From: an uncultured Lachnospiraceae bacterium
Lineage (GTDB): Bacteria > Bacillota > Clostridia > Lachnospirales > Lachnospiraceae
Length of the DNA stretch: 5,811 bases
Direction: 5' to 3'
Assembly: GCA_947068385.1 (NCBI GenBank)
Contig: CAMTBF010000252.1
Span: forward strand, 1-5,811
The notes under the pieces are model-generated. The model had not been told where the DNA came from, searched no databases, and was given only the letters and a program-made list of their open reading frames with translations. Below, in pieces: positions 1 through 5,659 of this stretch. Both the position numbers and the translations under genes were made by a program. How positions within the stretch are numbered: the stretch's first letter is position 1; each line of letters starts with the position of its first letter.

Positions 1-111
1 GTAAGATATGGCAGGAAGGAAAGCTGGTATTCTTTGGTGCGTTTGAAGGAGGCGACAGAACCGTTCCTGTGTAAAGTACCATATTTTTTGGATGGATTCT
101 TTTTACAGTAA
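1..111 (+). other. possible 3' end of an upstream gene, frame uncertain
   Basis: Two forward frames are open from the window edge. Frame 1 runs 36 codons to TAA at 109-111 and ends ...VPYFLDGFFLQ. Frame 3 runs 23 codons to TAA at 72-74 and ends ...FFGAFEGGDRTVPV. Both read plausibly as protein, and neither tail matches a family I recognise. At most one is real, and at this length both could be open by chance. The possible terminator at 180-215 would fit a gene ending here. Confidence 0.3.
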
Positions 112-179
112 GGGGAACCAGGAGCATCTGGAGAAGGTAATCAATGACTAATTTCTTTCTGAGGAATTCTTCGTGAAAC

Positions 180-215
180 AGCCCAAAATCTTCTGATTTG
201 GCTCTTGACTTTTTT
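180..215 (+). terminator. possible terminator of the upstream gene, abutting the next promoter
   Basis: The left arm 180-190 (AGCCCAAAATC) and right arm 195-203 (GATTTGGCT) form nine pairs around a TTCT loop, with single-base bulges at C184 and A188. A T6 run follows at 210-215, six bases after the stem. The bulges and the delayed T run make it a modest intrinsic terminator. Because it overlaps the -35 box at 205-210, it could instead be an operator or a chance structure. Confidence 0.35.
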
Positions 216-231
216 GCTGGGGGGGTAAAAT
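205..231 (+). promoter_or_regulatory. promoter of the BspA-like gene with homopolymer spacer
   Basis: TTGACT at 205-210 matches five of six bases of the sigma-A -35 box. TAAAAT at 226-231 matches five of six of the -10 box. The spacer is 15 bases, two short of the optimum, and consists mainly of T (211-215) and G7 (219-225). Transcription would begin near 238, leaving a leader of about 43 bases. The boxes are read directly; use as a promoter is inferred. Confidence 0.55.
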
Positions 232-233
232 AG

Positions 234-271
234 AAAGGAACGGAGTATACACCCCGAAAAAAGGAACGGAG
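234..271 (+). repeat. 12-bp direct repeat in the leader of the BspA-like gene
   Basis: AAAGGAACGGAG occurs at 234-245 and again at 260-271, 26 bases apart start to start. The second copy supplies most of the ribosome binding site (GGAGG, 268-272) for the gene at 281. The first copy lies near the predicted transcription start. This may be a small leader duplication, or a decoy ribosome site. Confidence 0.6.
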
Positions 272-280
272 GAAAAGGGA

Positions 281-3130
281 ATGAGGAAAAAGACGGTGAT
301 GGCGCTGGTCCTCGCCATGGTGATGGCATTAGGGCCAGTGTCGGGGCAGGCGGCTCTGGCGGCGGGCGCTTCCGACAGCGGCGCGATAGCCACGGAGCTG
401 ACGGAGGAAGGAAAAGGGGAGGAGGCGCAGGATAGCGGCAAATCCGGAGCGGCGGATGCAGAGGAGGGCGCTGCGGATTTGGGAGCCGAGGTATCGCCAG
501 ATGCGGCTGCTGAAGATGAGAAGGGAAGCGGCGAAGCGGAAGAGGAAAGCACTGCCTCGGACCAGCCCGCAGAGGAAGGTACGGAACAGGACGCTGCAAA
601 GGACGAGAAGGGAAGCGGCGAAGCGGAAGAGGAAGGAACTGCCCCGGACCAGCCGGCGGAGGAAGGTGCGGAACAGGACGCTGCAAAGGACGAGAAGGGA
701 AGCGGCGAAGCGGAAGAGGAAAGCACTGCCTCGGACCAGCCAGCGGAGGAAGGTACGGAACAGGACGCTGCAAAGGACGAGAAGGGAAGCGGCGAAGCGG
801 AAGAGGAAAGCACTGCCCCGGACCAGTCCGCAGAGGAAGGTACGGAACAGGACGCTGCGAACAGTGAGGCCGAATCCGGCAGTGCGGAGAGCGGCGCACC
901 GGAAAGCGCGGAGGCTGGAGCCGGAACCAAGGAGGACTCCGGCGTAACCCAGTACATGCCGGAATCGGAAACCAAAGCGGCAACAGACGTAGCAGCAGAA
1001 GACTCGGCAGCGGAAAACACGGAAGAGGAAGATTGGAGGCCCACAGGGCTTAGGTGGGAAAAGGGAGTGCCTAACTGGGACGGCCCTACGAATTATGCGA
1101 CTGTTCTGGAGCTATTGCGGGATGGGGAGGTGATTTTCAACCAGACTAGCCAAAGCGGCAGCAACGACTACATGAAAAAAGAAGCCCTCCGCCATATTGC
1201 TGAGAGCGGAACCTACCAATTTCGGGTGAAATTCCTGAAAGGAGAGACGGCTGAGGACAGCGGATGGGCGGAGAGCCCAGAGTGGGTCTATGAGCGTCCT
1301 GGTCAGTCTGTGAACGCTCCAAAGGGCTATTGGAGCGATTCTAAGCCGGGTCTGTTCTGTTTCCAGAGTGTAGAGGGTGTGCAGGAATATGTACTTAAGG
1401 GGTATGTTCTGGTTGGGGATACAGAAAGGCTATATCAGAGTACGACTCGGACTTGTTATAGCACCGCTTCGTCCATAATTGAGGAGGATTATTTTGGGAC
1501 GATGAGCAGATATGGCCAGGGGAAATGGCGCGTTCAGATTAGGGCCATAAGTCCCGACCCAGAGCAGATGGCAGATGGCACGGGGGAGTTCTCGGATTAC
1601 TATGAGCTCACATTTGGAAGTCAGGCACCTTTTGAAGGGGCCTCTTATGAACTGAAATATACGGTGGACACGGATGGCCTTACAATTATCGGATATAATG
1701 GCTCTGTAGAGGGGCAGTTGGTCATCCCGGAAGAGATGGATGGAAAGCCTGTCATTAGGATAGGCCCAGGTGCTTTTCGCAATTGCACATGGATTAAGGG
1801 CGATTTGGTGCTGCCTGGAAGTGTGAAAGAGATTGGCTCGCAGGCATTTGAGGGCTGCACGGGCCTGGACGGCAAACTGATTCTGCCGGAGGGTTTGACA
1901 AAAATAGAGCTTTCTGCATTTTCCGGTTGCAGTGGCTTGTCAGGAGAGCTGACGCTGCCGGAGAGCGTGACAGAAATAGGGGGGAAAGCATTTTCTGGCT
2001 GCAGTGGGTTCACGGGTGCTTTGAAACTGCCGGAGGGTGTGACGGAAATATTCGCGGGTACGTTTGAAGGCTGCAGCGGCTTTACGGGCAGTCTGGTGAT
2101 TCCGGAACACGTGACAGGCATATATGCGGGTGCATTCAAAGGCTGCAGCGGCTTTACGGGAGACCTGCGGCTTCCGTCCAGCGTGACATGGATATTTGCG
2201 AACGCTTTCCGGGGCTGCGAGGGATTCAGCAGGGATATCTATATGACAGGAAATCTGAAAACAATTTCAGAATTCGATTATGAAGGCATAGAAGGCAGCG
2301 GCTTCGCAAGAGAATCCTGCACCAACGCGGAGATTACGATTCATGCGCCGAAAGGATCTGCCGCCGAGGCATATGCCCTGAAATATGGCCATTCCTTTGT
2401 GGCGGAAGGAACCATGACGCCTGACCCGGATCCCTCTGAAACGGCCAAGGGGGAGGTCAGCAGCGTAGTTCCTGAATCCGTGATGACGGCTGAGGTGAAA
2501 GCCGCCACAGGCTGCGATTCTGTGTCGGAACTGGTGGATTACCTGAAGAAGCTGATCATCATGGACAAGGCGGCAAATGATATCCTGTCCGGAATCCCGG
2601 AGGGGAACAGCCAGGTGGTGGACATTTCCGTGCTGGTCAGCCAGGACGGGAAGTGGGTGGAGGCCACAGAGGATACATTCCCCGCGGAAGGCGTGGATAT
2701 CCTGATCCCTTATCCGGAAGGGGTGGATAGGGACAGCTTCGACTTTATCGTGGGCCATCTGATAGTCATGGGCTGCAATGGCCAGATACCCGGCACCGTG
2801 GAATATCTGAAACCAGAGAAGACGGCAGAGGGCCTGAAGATTCATGTATACAGCGCATCTCCGCTTGTGGTCGCCTGGAAAGAGGCGGACAAGAAGCCCG
2901 AAGAGAAGCCTAATGAGAAGCCTGAAGAGAAGCCCGTGGAACAGGTGTCCCAGGAACATCAGAGCAATGCATCCGTGGTTGAGGAACTGAAATCCCCGAA
3001 GACCTATGATGCGGGAGGCTATGCCGCATCAGCGATCCCTTGGTGGATTCTGGCAATCATGACAGCGCCTGGCGGAGCGATTGCCGCTGTGGCGGTCAAG
3101 AAGCCTCGACGGGAGAACGAAAGAAAATAA
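281..3130 (+). CDS. secreted BspA-like leucine-rich-repeat surface protein, cell-wall anchored
   Basis: This encodes a 949-residue exported protein, probably displayed on the cell wall for adhesion or binding; the ligand cannot be told. Order of parts: signal peptide 1-27 (RKK, hydrophobic core, ALA before the likely cleavage); acidic Glu/Ala/Ser/Gly stalk about 30-248 with four 29-residue repeats; two Trp/Tyr-rich beta-sandwich-like modules about 251-340 and 351-447; BspA-type LRR region 456-710 with seven 24-residue repeats at 491-658; a module about 722-869 of a kind often found before the anchor in clostridial surface proteins; a Lys/Pro/Glu spacer 871-887; SPKTYD at 905-910; a hydrophobic segment about 911-939; and the basic tail KKPRRENERK. 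The ATG at 281 is supported by GGAGG at 268-272, eight bases away, and by the signal peptide directly behind it. The gene appears monocistronic, with its own promoter and a likely terminator at 3146. The LRR_5/BspA assignment is firm; the adhesion role comes from family knowledge. Confidence 0.93.
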   Translation: MRKKTVMALVLAMVMALGPVSGQAALAAGASDSGAIATELTEEGKGEEAQDSGKSGAADAEEGAADLGAEVSPDAAAEDEKGSGEAEEESTASDQPAEEGTEQDAAKDEKGSGEAEEEGTAPDQPAEEGAEQDAAKDEKGSGEAEEESTASDQPAEEGTEQDAAKDEKGSGEAEEESTAPDQSAEEGTEQDAANSEAESGSAESGAPESAEAGAGTKEDSGVTQYMPESETKAATDVAAEDSAAENTEEEDWRPTGLRWEKGVPNWDGPTNYATVLELLRDGEVIFNQTSQSGSNDYMKKEALRHIAESGTYQFRVKFLKGETAEDSGWAESPEWVYERPGQSVNAPKGYWSDSKPGLFCFQSVEGVQEYVLKGYVLVGDTERLYQSTTRTCYSTASSIIEEDYFGTMSRYGQGKWRVQIRAISPDPEQMADGTGEFSDYYELTFGSQAPFEGASYELKYTVDTDGLTIIGYNGSVEGQLVIPEEMDGKPVIRIGPGAFRNCTWIKGDLVLPGSVKEIGSQAFEGCTGLDGKLILPEGLTKIELSAFSGCSGLSGELTLPESVTEIGGKAFSGCSGFTGALKLPEGVTEIFAGTFEGCSGFTGSLVIPEHVTGIYAGAFKGCSGFTGDLRLPSSVTWIFANAFRGCEGFSRDIYMTGNLKTISEFDYEGIEGSGFARESCTNAEITIHAPKGSAAEAYALKYGHSFVAEGTMTPDPDPSETAKGEVSSVVPESVMTAEVKAATGCDSVSELVDYLKKLIIMDKAANDILSGIPEGNSQVVDISVLVSQDGKWVEATEDTFPAEGVDILIPYPEGVDRDSFDFIVGHLIVMGCNGQIPGTVEYLKPEKTAEGLKIHVYSASPLVVAWKEADKKPEEKPNEKPEEKPVEQVSQEHQSNASVVEELKSPKTYDAGGYAASAIPWWILAIMTAPGGAIAAVAVKKPRRENERK
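515..862 (+). repeat. four tandem 87-bp repeats encoding the acidic stalk
   Basis: Units lie at 515-601, 602-688, 689-775 and 776-862 (protein residues 79-107, 108-136, 137-165, 166-194). Each encodes 29 residues beginning DEKGSGEAEEE and ending EQDAA(K/N). Pairs of units differ at only 3 to 8 of 87 bases, and units 1 and 3 encode identical peptides. The period is a multiple of three, so gain or loss of a unit keeps the frame. The peptide is highly acidic and probably unstructured, suiting a spacer that lifts the LRR domain off the wall. Confidence 0.95.
1751..2254 (+). repeat. seven 24-residue BspA-type leucine-rich repeats
   Basis: Seven in-phase 72-bp units start at 1751, 1823, 1895, 1967, 2039, 2111 and 2183. 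The pattern is V-x-x-I-x-x-x-A/T-F-x-x-C-x-x-(h)-x-x-x-(h)-x-(h)-P, typical of LRR_5 in BspA and Treponema LRR proteins, where h is hydrophobic. Every unit has Cys at the same place, forming a possible ladder of stacked cysteines. Units 5 and 6 share an exact 20-base stretch spanning the GCSGFTG codons, which suggests recent duplication or conversion. Confidence 0.9.
2891..2941 (+). repeat. Lys-Pro-Glu wall-spanning spacer
   Basis: Residues 871-887 read KKPEEKPNEKPEEKPVE, with an E/N-E-K-P unit repeated three times. Pro/Lys/Glu spacers of this kind commonly sit just before wall-sorting signals in Gram-positive surface proteins and are thought to cross the peptidoglycan. Here it lies 17 residues before SPKTYD, which supports an anchoring role for the C-terminus. 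Confidence 0.7.
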
Positions 3131-3145
3131 CACATGCCGCAATGG

Positions 3146-3185
3146 CGCCGTATCCTTGTGCATTTGGCAGGGATGCGGCGTTTCT
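3146..3185 (+). terminator. likely terminator of the BspA-like gene
   Basis: CGCCGTATCC at 3146-3155 pairs with GGATGCGGCG at 3171-3180 over ten positions (one T·G wobble), with a 15-base loop. Two more G·T pairs can extend its base. TTTCT follows at 3181-3185. The stem starts 15 bases after the stop codon at 3128-3130, as expected for an intrinsic terminator. The long loop and short T run lower the confidence. Confidence 0.55.
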
Positions 3186-3266
3186 GCGCTGGATGAAAGG
3201 CATCATAAAAAGGCCGCTGCATTGTGGCAAAATCCAAGGAGACTGGTCTATAAAATAGAAGATGGC

Positions 3267-3282
3267 CTGCTGCTGGCAGCAG
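3267..3282. repeat. short inverted repeat in the intergenic region
   Basis: CTGCTG at 3267-3272 and CAGCAG at 3277-3282 form a perfect six-base stem with a CTGG loop. No T run follows on the + strand, so it is not a convincing terminator. The stretch 3131-3391 otherwise shows no supportable gene: its short ORFs lack ribosome binding sites and recognisable products. Confidence 0.4.
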
Positions 3283-3391
3283 AATGCAGAAACCATTACG
3301 CAGACTGATGCGAAGCAATTCCTTGTATGACAAGAATCATTGAATGGTTGATTTATCCGTCTGTAGTTTATCAAATTTTAAGGAAAAGACA

Positions 3392-3420
3392 TTGCAAATA
3401 TCCCATGTCTATGTTAAACT
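3392..3420 (+). promoter_or_regulatory. promoter of the thl-crt-hbd operon
   Basis: TTGCAA at 3392-3397 (four of six) and TAAACT at 3415-3420 (four of six) are separated by 17 bases. TG at 3412-3413 gives an extended -10 (TGTTAAACT), which can offset weak boxes. Transcription would begin near 3427, giving a leader of about 58 bases before the thl ATG. The site lies in an AT-rich patch inside an otherwise GC-richer window, as expected for a promoter. Confidence 0.55.
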
Positions 3421-3451
3421 GAAAACAGTGGTTATGATAAAAAAATAACAA
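3411..3451. promoter_or_regulatory. two tandem Rex-like operator candidates
   Basis: Measured against the clostridial Rex consensus TTGTTAA-N4-TTAACAA, positions 3411-3428 match 10 of 14 fixed bases and overlap the -10 box. Positions 3434-3451 (ATGATAA-AAAA-ATAACAA) match 11 of 14 just downstream of the predicted start. Rex, an NADH/NAD+ sensor, is known to control butyrate-pathway genes in several clostridia, so the placement makes sense. The background is AT-rich, so chance matches are possible. Confidence 0.35.
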
Positions 3452-3471
3452 TCATATTCAACAACACTATT

Positions 3472-3477
3472 GGAGGG
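3472..3477 (+). promoter_or_regulatory. thl: ribosome binding site that fixes the thl start
   Basis: GGAGGG lies seven bases before the ATG at 3485. The frame can be extended five codons to a TTG at 3470, but that codon directly abuts this site and has no ribosome binding site of its own. ATG 3485 also gives the family-typical N-terminus [13 protein letters not shown]. Confidence 0.9.
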
Positions 3478-3484
3478 AAAACAA

Positions 3485-4669
3485 ATGGCAAAGAAAGTAG
3501 TATTAGCCGGTGCCTGCCGTACCGCCATCGGCACCATGGGCGGCACGCTGAGCACCACACCTGTGGTGGAGCTGGGGGCAATCGTCATCAAGGAGGCGCT
3601 GAACAGGGCCGGGGTGAAGCCCGAGGCCGTGGATCAGGTGTACATGGGATGCGTCATCCAGGCGGCACAGGGACAGAACGTGGCCCGTCAGGCATCCATC
3701 AAGGCAGGACTGCCCATCGAAGTGCCTGCCGTCACCATGAACGTGGTATGCGGTTCCGGCCTCAACTGCGTGAACCAGGCCGCTCAGATGATCATGGCAG
3801 GAGATGCCGATGTGGTGGTAGCGGGTGGTATGGAAAACATGTCCATGGCTCCCTACGCAATCCCCCAGGGCCGTTACGGCTACAGGATGAACAACGGCAC
3901 ACTGGTGGACACCATGATCAAGGATGCCCTCTGGGATGCCTTCAATGATTACCATATGATCATGACGGCGGACAACATCTGCCGCGAGTGGAATCTGACC
4001 CGCGAAGAGCTGGACGAGTTCGCGTTAAAGAGCCAGCAGAAGACCGAGGCGGCCCAGAAGTCCGGTGCCTTCGACGCTGAGATTGTACCTGTGATGGTCA
4101 AGAAGAAGAAGGAGACCATCGAGTTCAAGGTGGACGAGGGCCCTCGCGCGGGATCCACCATGGAAGGCCTGGCAAAGCTCCGCCCCATCAACAAGGACGG
4201 CTTCGTCACCGCAGGAAACGCTTCCGGCATCAATGACGGCGCTGCCGCTATCGTTGTCATGAGCGAGGAGAAGGCCAAGGAGCTGGGCGTGAAGCCTATG
4301 GCTACCTTCGTGGCAGGCGCGCTGGCAGGCGTGCGTCCCGAGGTCATGGGCATCGGCCCCGTAGCCGCTACCAAGAAGGTAATGGCCAAGACCGGCCTGA
4401 AGATTGAGGACTTCGATATCATCGAGGCAAACGAAGCTTTCGCCGCTCAGTCCGTGGCAGTGGGCAAGGAGCTGGGCATCGACGTGGACAAGCAGCTCAA
4501 CCCCAACGGCGGCGCCATCGCTCTGGGACATCCCGTGGGCGCTTCCGGATGCCGCATCCTGGTGACGCTGCTCCATGAGATGCAGGCCAAGGGCGCGAAG
4601 ACAGGTCTGGCCACGCTGTGCATCGGCGGCGGCATGGGCTGCGCTACCGTGGTAAAGATTGAGGATTAA
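3485..4669 (+). CDS. thl: acetyl-CoA C-acetyltransferase (thiolase)
   Basis: This cytoplasmic enzyme condenses two acetyl-CoA to acetoacetyl-CoA and CoA, the entry step of butyrate synthesis. The product is 394 residues, the usual length for biosynthetic thiolases. The active-site set is complete: nucleophile Cys89 in VVCGSG, Asn316 in EANEAFAAQ, His349 in GHPVGASG, and Cys379 in CIGGGMG. The pattern [12 protein letters not shown] is also typical. One oddity is the usual HMG(I/T)TAEN loop, which reads HMIMTADN here, with Ile159 in place of Gly near the CoA pocket. The gene is first in the operon, with its own promoter and GGAGGG ribosome site. It is 152 bases upstream of crt, and the gap carries two hairpins. 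Codon use is biased to C/G-ending codons, as in highly expressed genes. A degradative 3-ketoacyl-CoA thiolase is a less likely reading given crt and hbd downstream. Confidence 0.96.
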   Translation: MAKKVVLAGACRTAIGTMGGTLSTTPVVELGAIVIKEALNRAGVKPEAVDQVYMGCVIQAAQGQNVARQASIKAGLPIEVPAVTMNVVCGSGLNCVNQAAQMIMAGDADVVVAGGMENMSMAPYAIPQGRYGYRMNNGTLVDTMIKDALWDAFNDYHMIMTADNICREWNLTREELDEFALKSQQKTEAAQKSGAFDAEIVPVMVKKKKETIEFKVDEGPRAGSTMEGLAKLRPINKDGFVTAGNASGINDGAAAIVVMSEEKAKELGVKPMATFVAGALAGVRPEVMGIGPVAATKKVMAKTGLKIEDFDIIEANEAFAAQSVAVGKELGIDVDKQLNPNGGAIALGHPVGASGCRILVTLLHEMQAKGAKTGLATLCIGGGMGCATVVKIED

Positions 4670-4690
4670 GAGCTGATATAGGGATAAGGA

Positions 4691-4729
4691 AAAGGGAGAA
4701 TGGCTCTGGTTTTGAGGCATTCTTCCTTT
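4691..4729 (+). terminator. thl-crt intercistronic hairpin 1, attenuator-like
   Basis: The left arm 4691-4706 and right arm 4714-4729 form a 16-position stem around a seven-base loop (TGGTTTT). Fourteen pairs are Watson-Crick, one is a wobble (G4696·T4724), and one is a mismatch (G4703/G4717). It begins 22 bases after the thl stop. The A-rich 5' base and pyrimidine-rich 3' arm (TTCTTCCTTT) resemble a terminator with a T tract broken by C residues. Because crt and hbd follow without an obvious new promoter, partial termination or 3'-end protection of thl mRNA is more likely than full termination. Confidence 0.5.
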
Positions 4730-4746
4730 GCTGAAACTGGAAAACA

Positions 4747-4797
4747 GCATCCGTCCGGCCAGTGCATGCTATGCCATGGTACTGGGAGGGCGGATGC
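4747..4797 (+). other. thl-crt intercistronic hairpin 2, before the crt ribosome site
   Basis: GCATCCGTCC at 4747-4756 pairs with GGGCGGATGC at 4788-4797 over ten positions (one T·G wobble). After a 2x2 internal loop, CCAGTGC at 4759-4765 pairs with GTACTGG at 4779-4785 (one G·T). The tip is a 13-base loop. There is no T run, so this is not a terminator. It ends 11 bases before the crt AAGGAG, which suits a role in mRNA stability, processing or translation. A mobile palindromic repeat is also possible. Confidence 0.5.
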
Positions 4798-4808
4798 GGA
4801 ACTGGAAT

Positions 4809-4814
4809 AAGGAG
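4809..4814 (+). promoter_or_regulatory. crt: ribosome binding site that fixes the crt start
   Basis: AAGGAG lies seven bases before ATG 4822. The frame is open upstream to a GTG at 4762, but that extension would translate through hairpin 2, lacks a ribosome site, and adds 20 residues not expected in the family. ATG 4822 gives the standard 261-residue protein. Confidence 0.9.
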
Positions 4815-4821
4815 AAACGAC

Positions 4822-5607
4822 ATGGAATTTGTATTGTATGAGCAGAAGGGTACATACGCCATCCTCACCATCAACCGTGAGAAGGCCCTGAACGCCCTGA
4901 ACTCCACCGTGCTGGAGGAGCTGGACAAGACCATCGACGGAATCGACCTGCAGACGGTGCGCTGCCTGATCGTCACCGGCGCGGGACAGAAATCCTTCGT
5001 GGCCGGGGCAGACATCGGGGAGATGAGCAGCCTGACCAAGGCCGAGGGCGAAGCTTTCGGCAAGAAGGGCAACGATGTGTTCCGCAAGCTGGAGACTCTG
5101 CCCATCCCCGTCATTGCCGCAGTGAACGGCTTTGCGCTGGGCGGCGGCTGCGAGATCTCCATGAGCTGCGACATCCGTATCTGCTCCGACAATGCCGTGT
5201 TCGGACAGCCCGAGGTAGGCCTGGGGATTACCCCCGGCTTTGGCGGCACCCAGAGGCTGGCCCGCCTGGTAGGGGCCGGCATGGCCAAGCAGATGATCTA
5301 CACCGCCCGCAACATCAAGGCGGACGAGGCCCTGCGGATCGGCCTGGTGAACGCGGTCTACACCCAGGAGGAGCTGCTCCCCGCTGCAGAGAAGATGGCA
5401 GCCGGTATCGCGAAGAACGCTCCCATTGCTGTGCGCAACTGCAAGAAGGCCATCAACGAGGGCCTGGACATGGACATGGACGAGGCTATCGTGCTGGAGG
5501 AGAAGCTCTTTGGCGCCTGCTTCGAGACAGAGGATCAGAAATACGGCATGGCTTTCTTCCTGGACAAGAACAAGGAGAAAGTGAAGGAGCCGTTCAAGAA
5601 CTGCTAG
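4822..5607 (+). CDS. crt: 3-hydroxybutyryl-CoA dehydratase (crotonase)
   Basis: This enoyl-CoA hydratase/isomerase-fold enzyme removes water from 3-hydroxybutyryl-CoA to give crotonyl-CoA, the step after Hbd in butyrate synthesis; it acts in the cytoplasm. The product is 261 residues, the usual length for clostridial Crt. The oxyanion-hole motif SFVAGADIGEM is at residues 58-68. NGFALGGGCE at 102-111 carries the second oxyanion glycine (Gly108) and catalytic Glu111. The second catalytic glutamate is Glu131 in PEVGLGITPGFGGTQRL. Both acidic residues needed for hydration are therefore present. The gene ends with ...KEPFKNC. It lies 152 bases after thl and 52 bases before hbd, with no terminator in the latter gap. 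Codon bias matches thl. A general beta-oxidation hydratase is the main alternative, but the operon context favours Crt. Confidence 0.95.
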   Translation: MEFVLYEQKGTYAILTINREKALNALNSTVLEELDKTIDGIDLQTVRCLIVTGAGQKSFVAGADIGEMSSLTKAEGEAFGKKGNDVFRKLETLPIPVIAAVNGFALGGGCEISMSCDIRICSDNAVFGQPEVGLGITPGFGGTQRLARLVGAGMAKQMIYTARNIKADEALRIGLVNAVYTQEELLPAAEKMAAGIAKNAPIAVRNCKKAINEGLDMDMDEAIVLEEKLFGACFETEDQKYGMAFFLDKNKEKVKEPFKNC

Positions 5608-5659
5608 TCAAAGGAACCCGGAATCAATATCATAACATAAATGAAGGAGGAATCCCCAA

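Noticed and set aside
515..862. CRISPR-like array
   Set aside because: The 87-bp units abut directly with no spacers and are in-frame coding repeats.
456..947. 163-codon + strand ORF encoding an Arg/Lys-rich repeat peptide
   Set aside because: It is the out-of-frame reading of the acidic repeats. The 281-3130 frame has the signal peptide, LRRs and anchor, so it is the real one.
148..1044. Long minus-strand ORFs (141-983 and 148-1044) opposite the signal peptide and acidic stalk
   Set aside because: They mirror the stop-poor tandem repeat, give Ser/Ala/Pro-rich low-complexity peptides, and have no recognisable domain.
2267..2959. 230-codon minus-strand ORF opposite the C-terminal half of the LRR protein
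   Set aside because: It lies wholly opposite a well-supported gene, and the peptide has no recognisable motif.
3040..3374. Short ORFs on both strands in the gap after the LRR protein gene
   Set aside because: They overlap the end of the preceding gene or the terminator, lack ribosome sites, and show no protein-like pattern.
4025..4750. 241-codon minus-strand ORF opposite thl
   Set aside because: It is a shadow of the GC-biased third codon positions of thl, which has all its catalytic residues.
4747..4797. Reading hairpin 2 as an intrinsic terminator
   Set aside because: No T run follows the stem; the next bases are GGAACTGGAATAAGGAG, leading into the crt ribosome site.
4762..4821. N-terminal extension of crt from GTG 4762
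   Set aside because: It has no ribosome site, runs through a strong hairpin, and adds 20 residues not expected in a 261-residue family. AAGGAG precedes ATG 4822.
4644..5288. 214-codon minus-strand ORF opposite the thl end and crt
   Set aside because: It spans the intergenic hairpins and the antisense of crt, with low-complexity Pro/Ser/Ala content and no domain.
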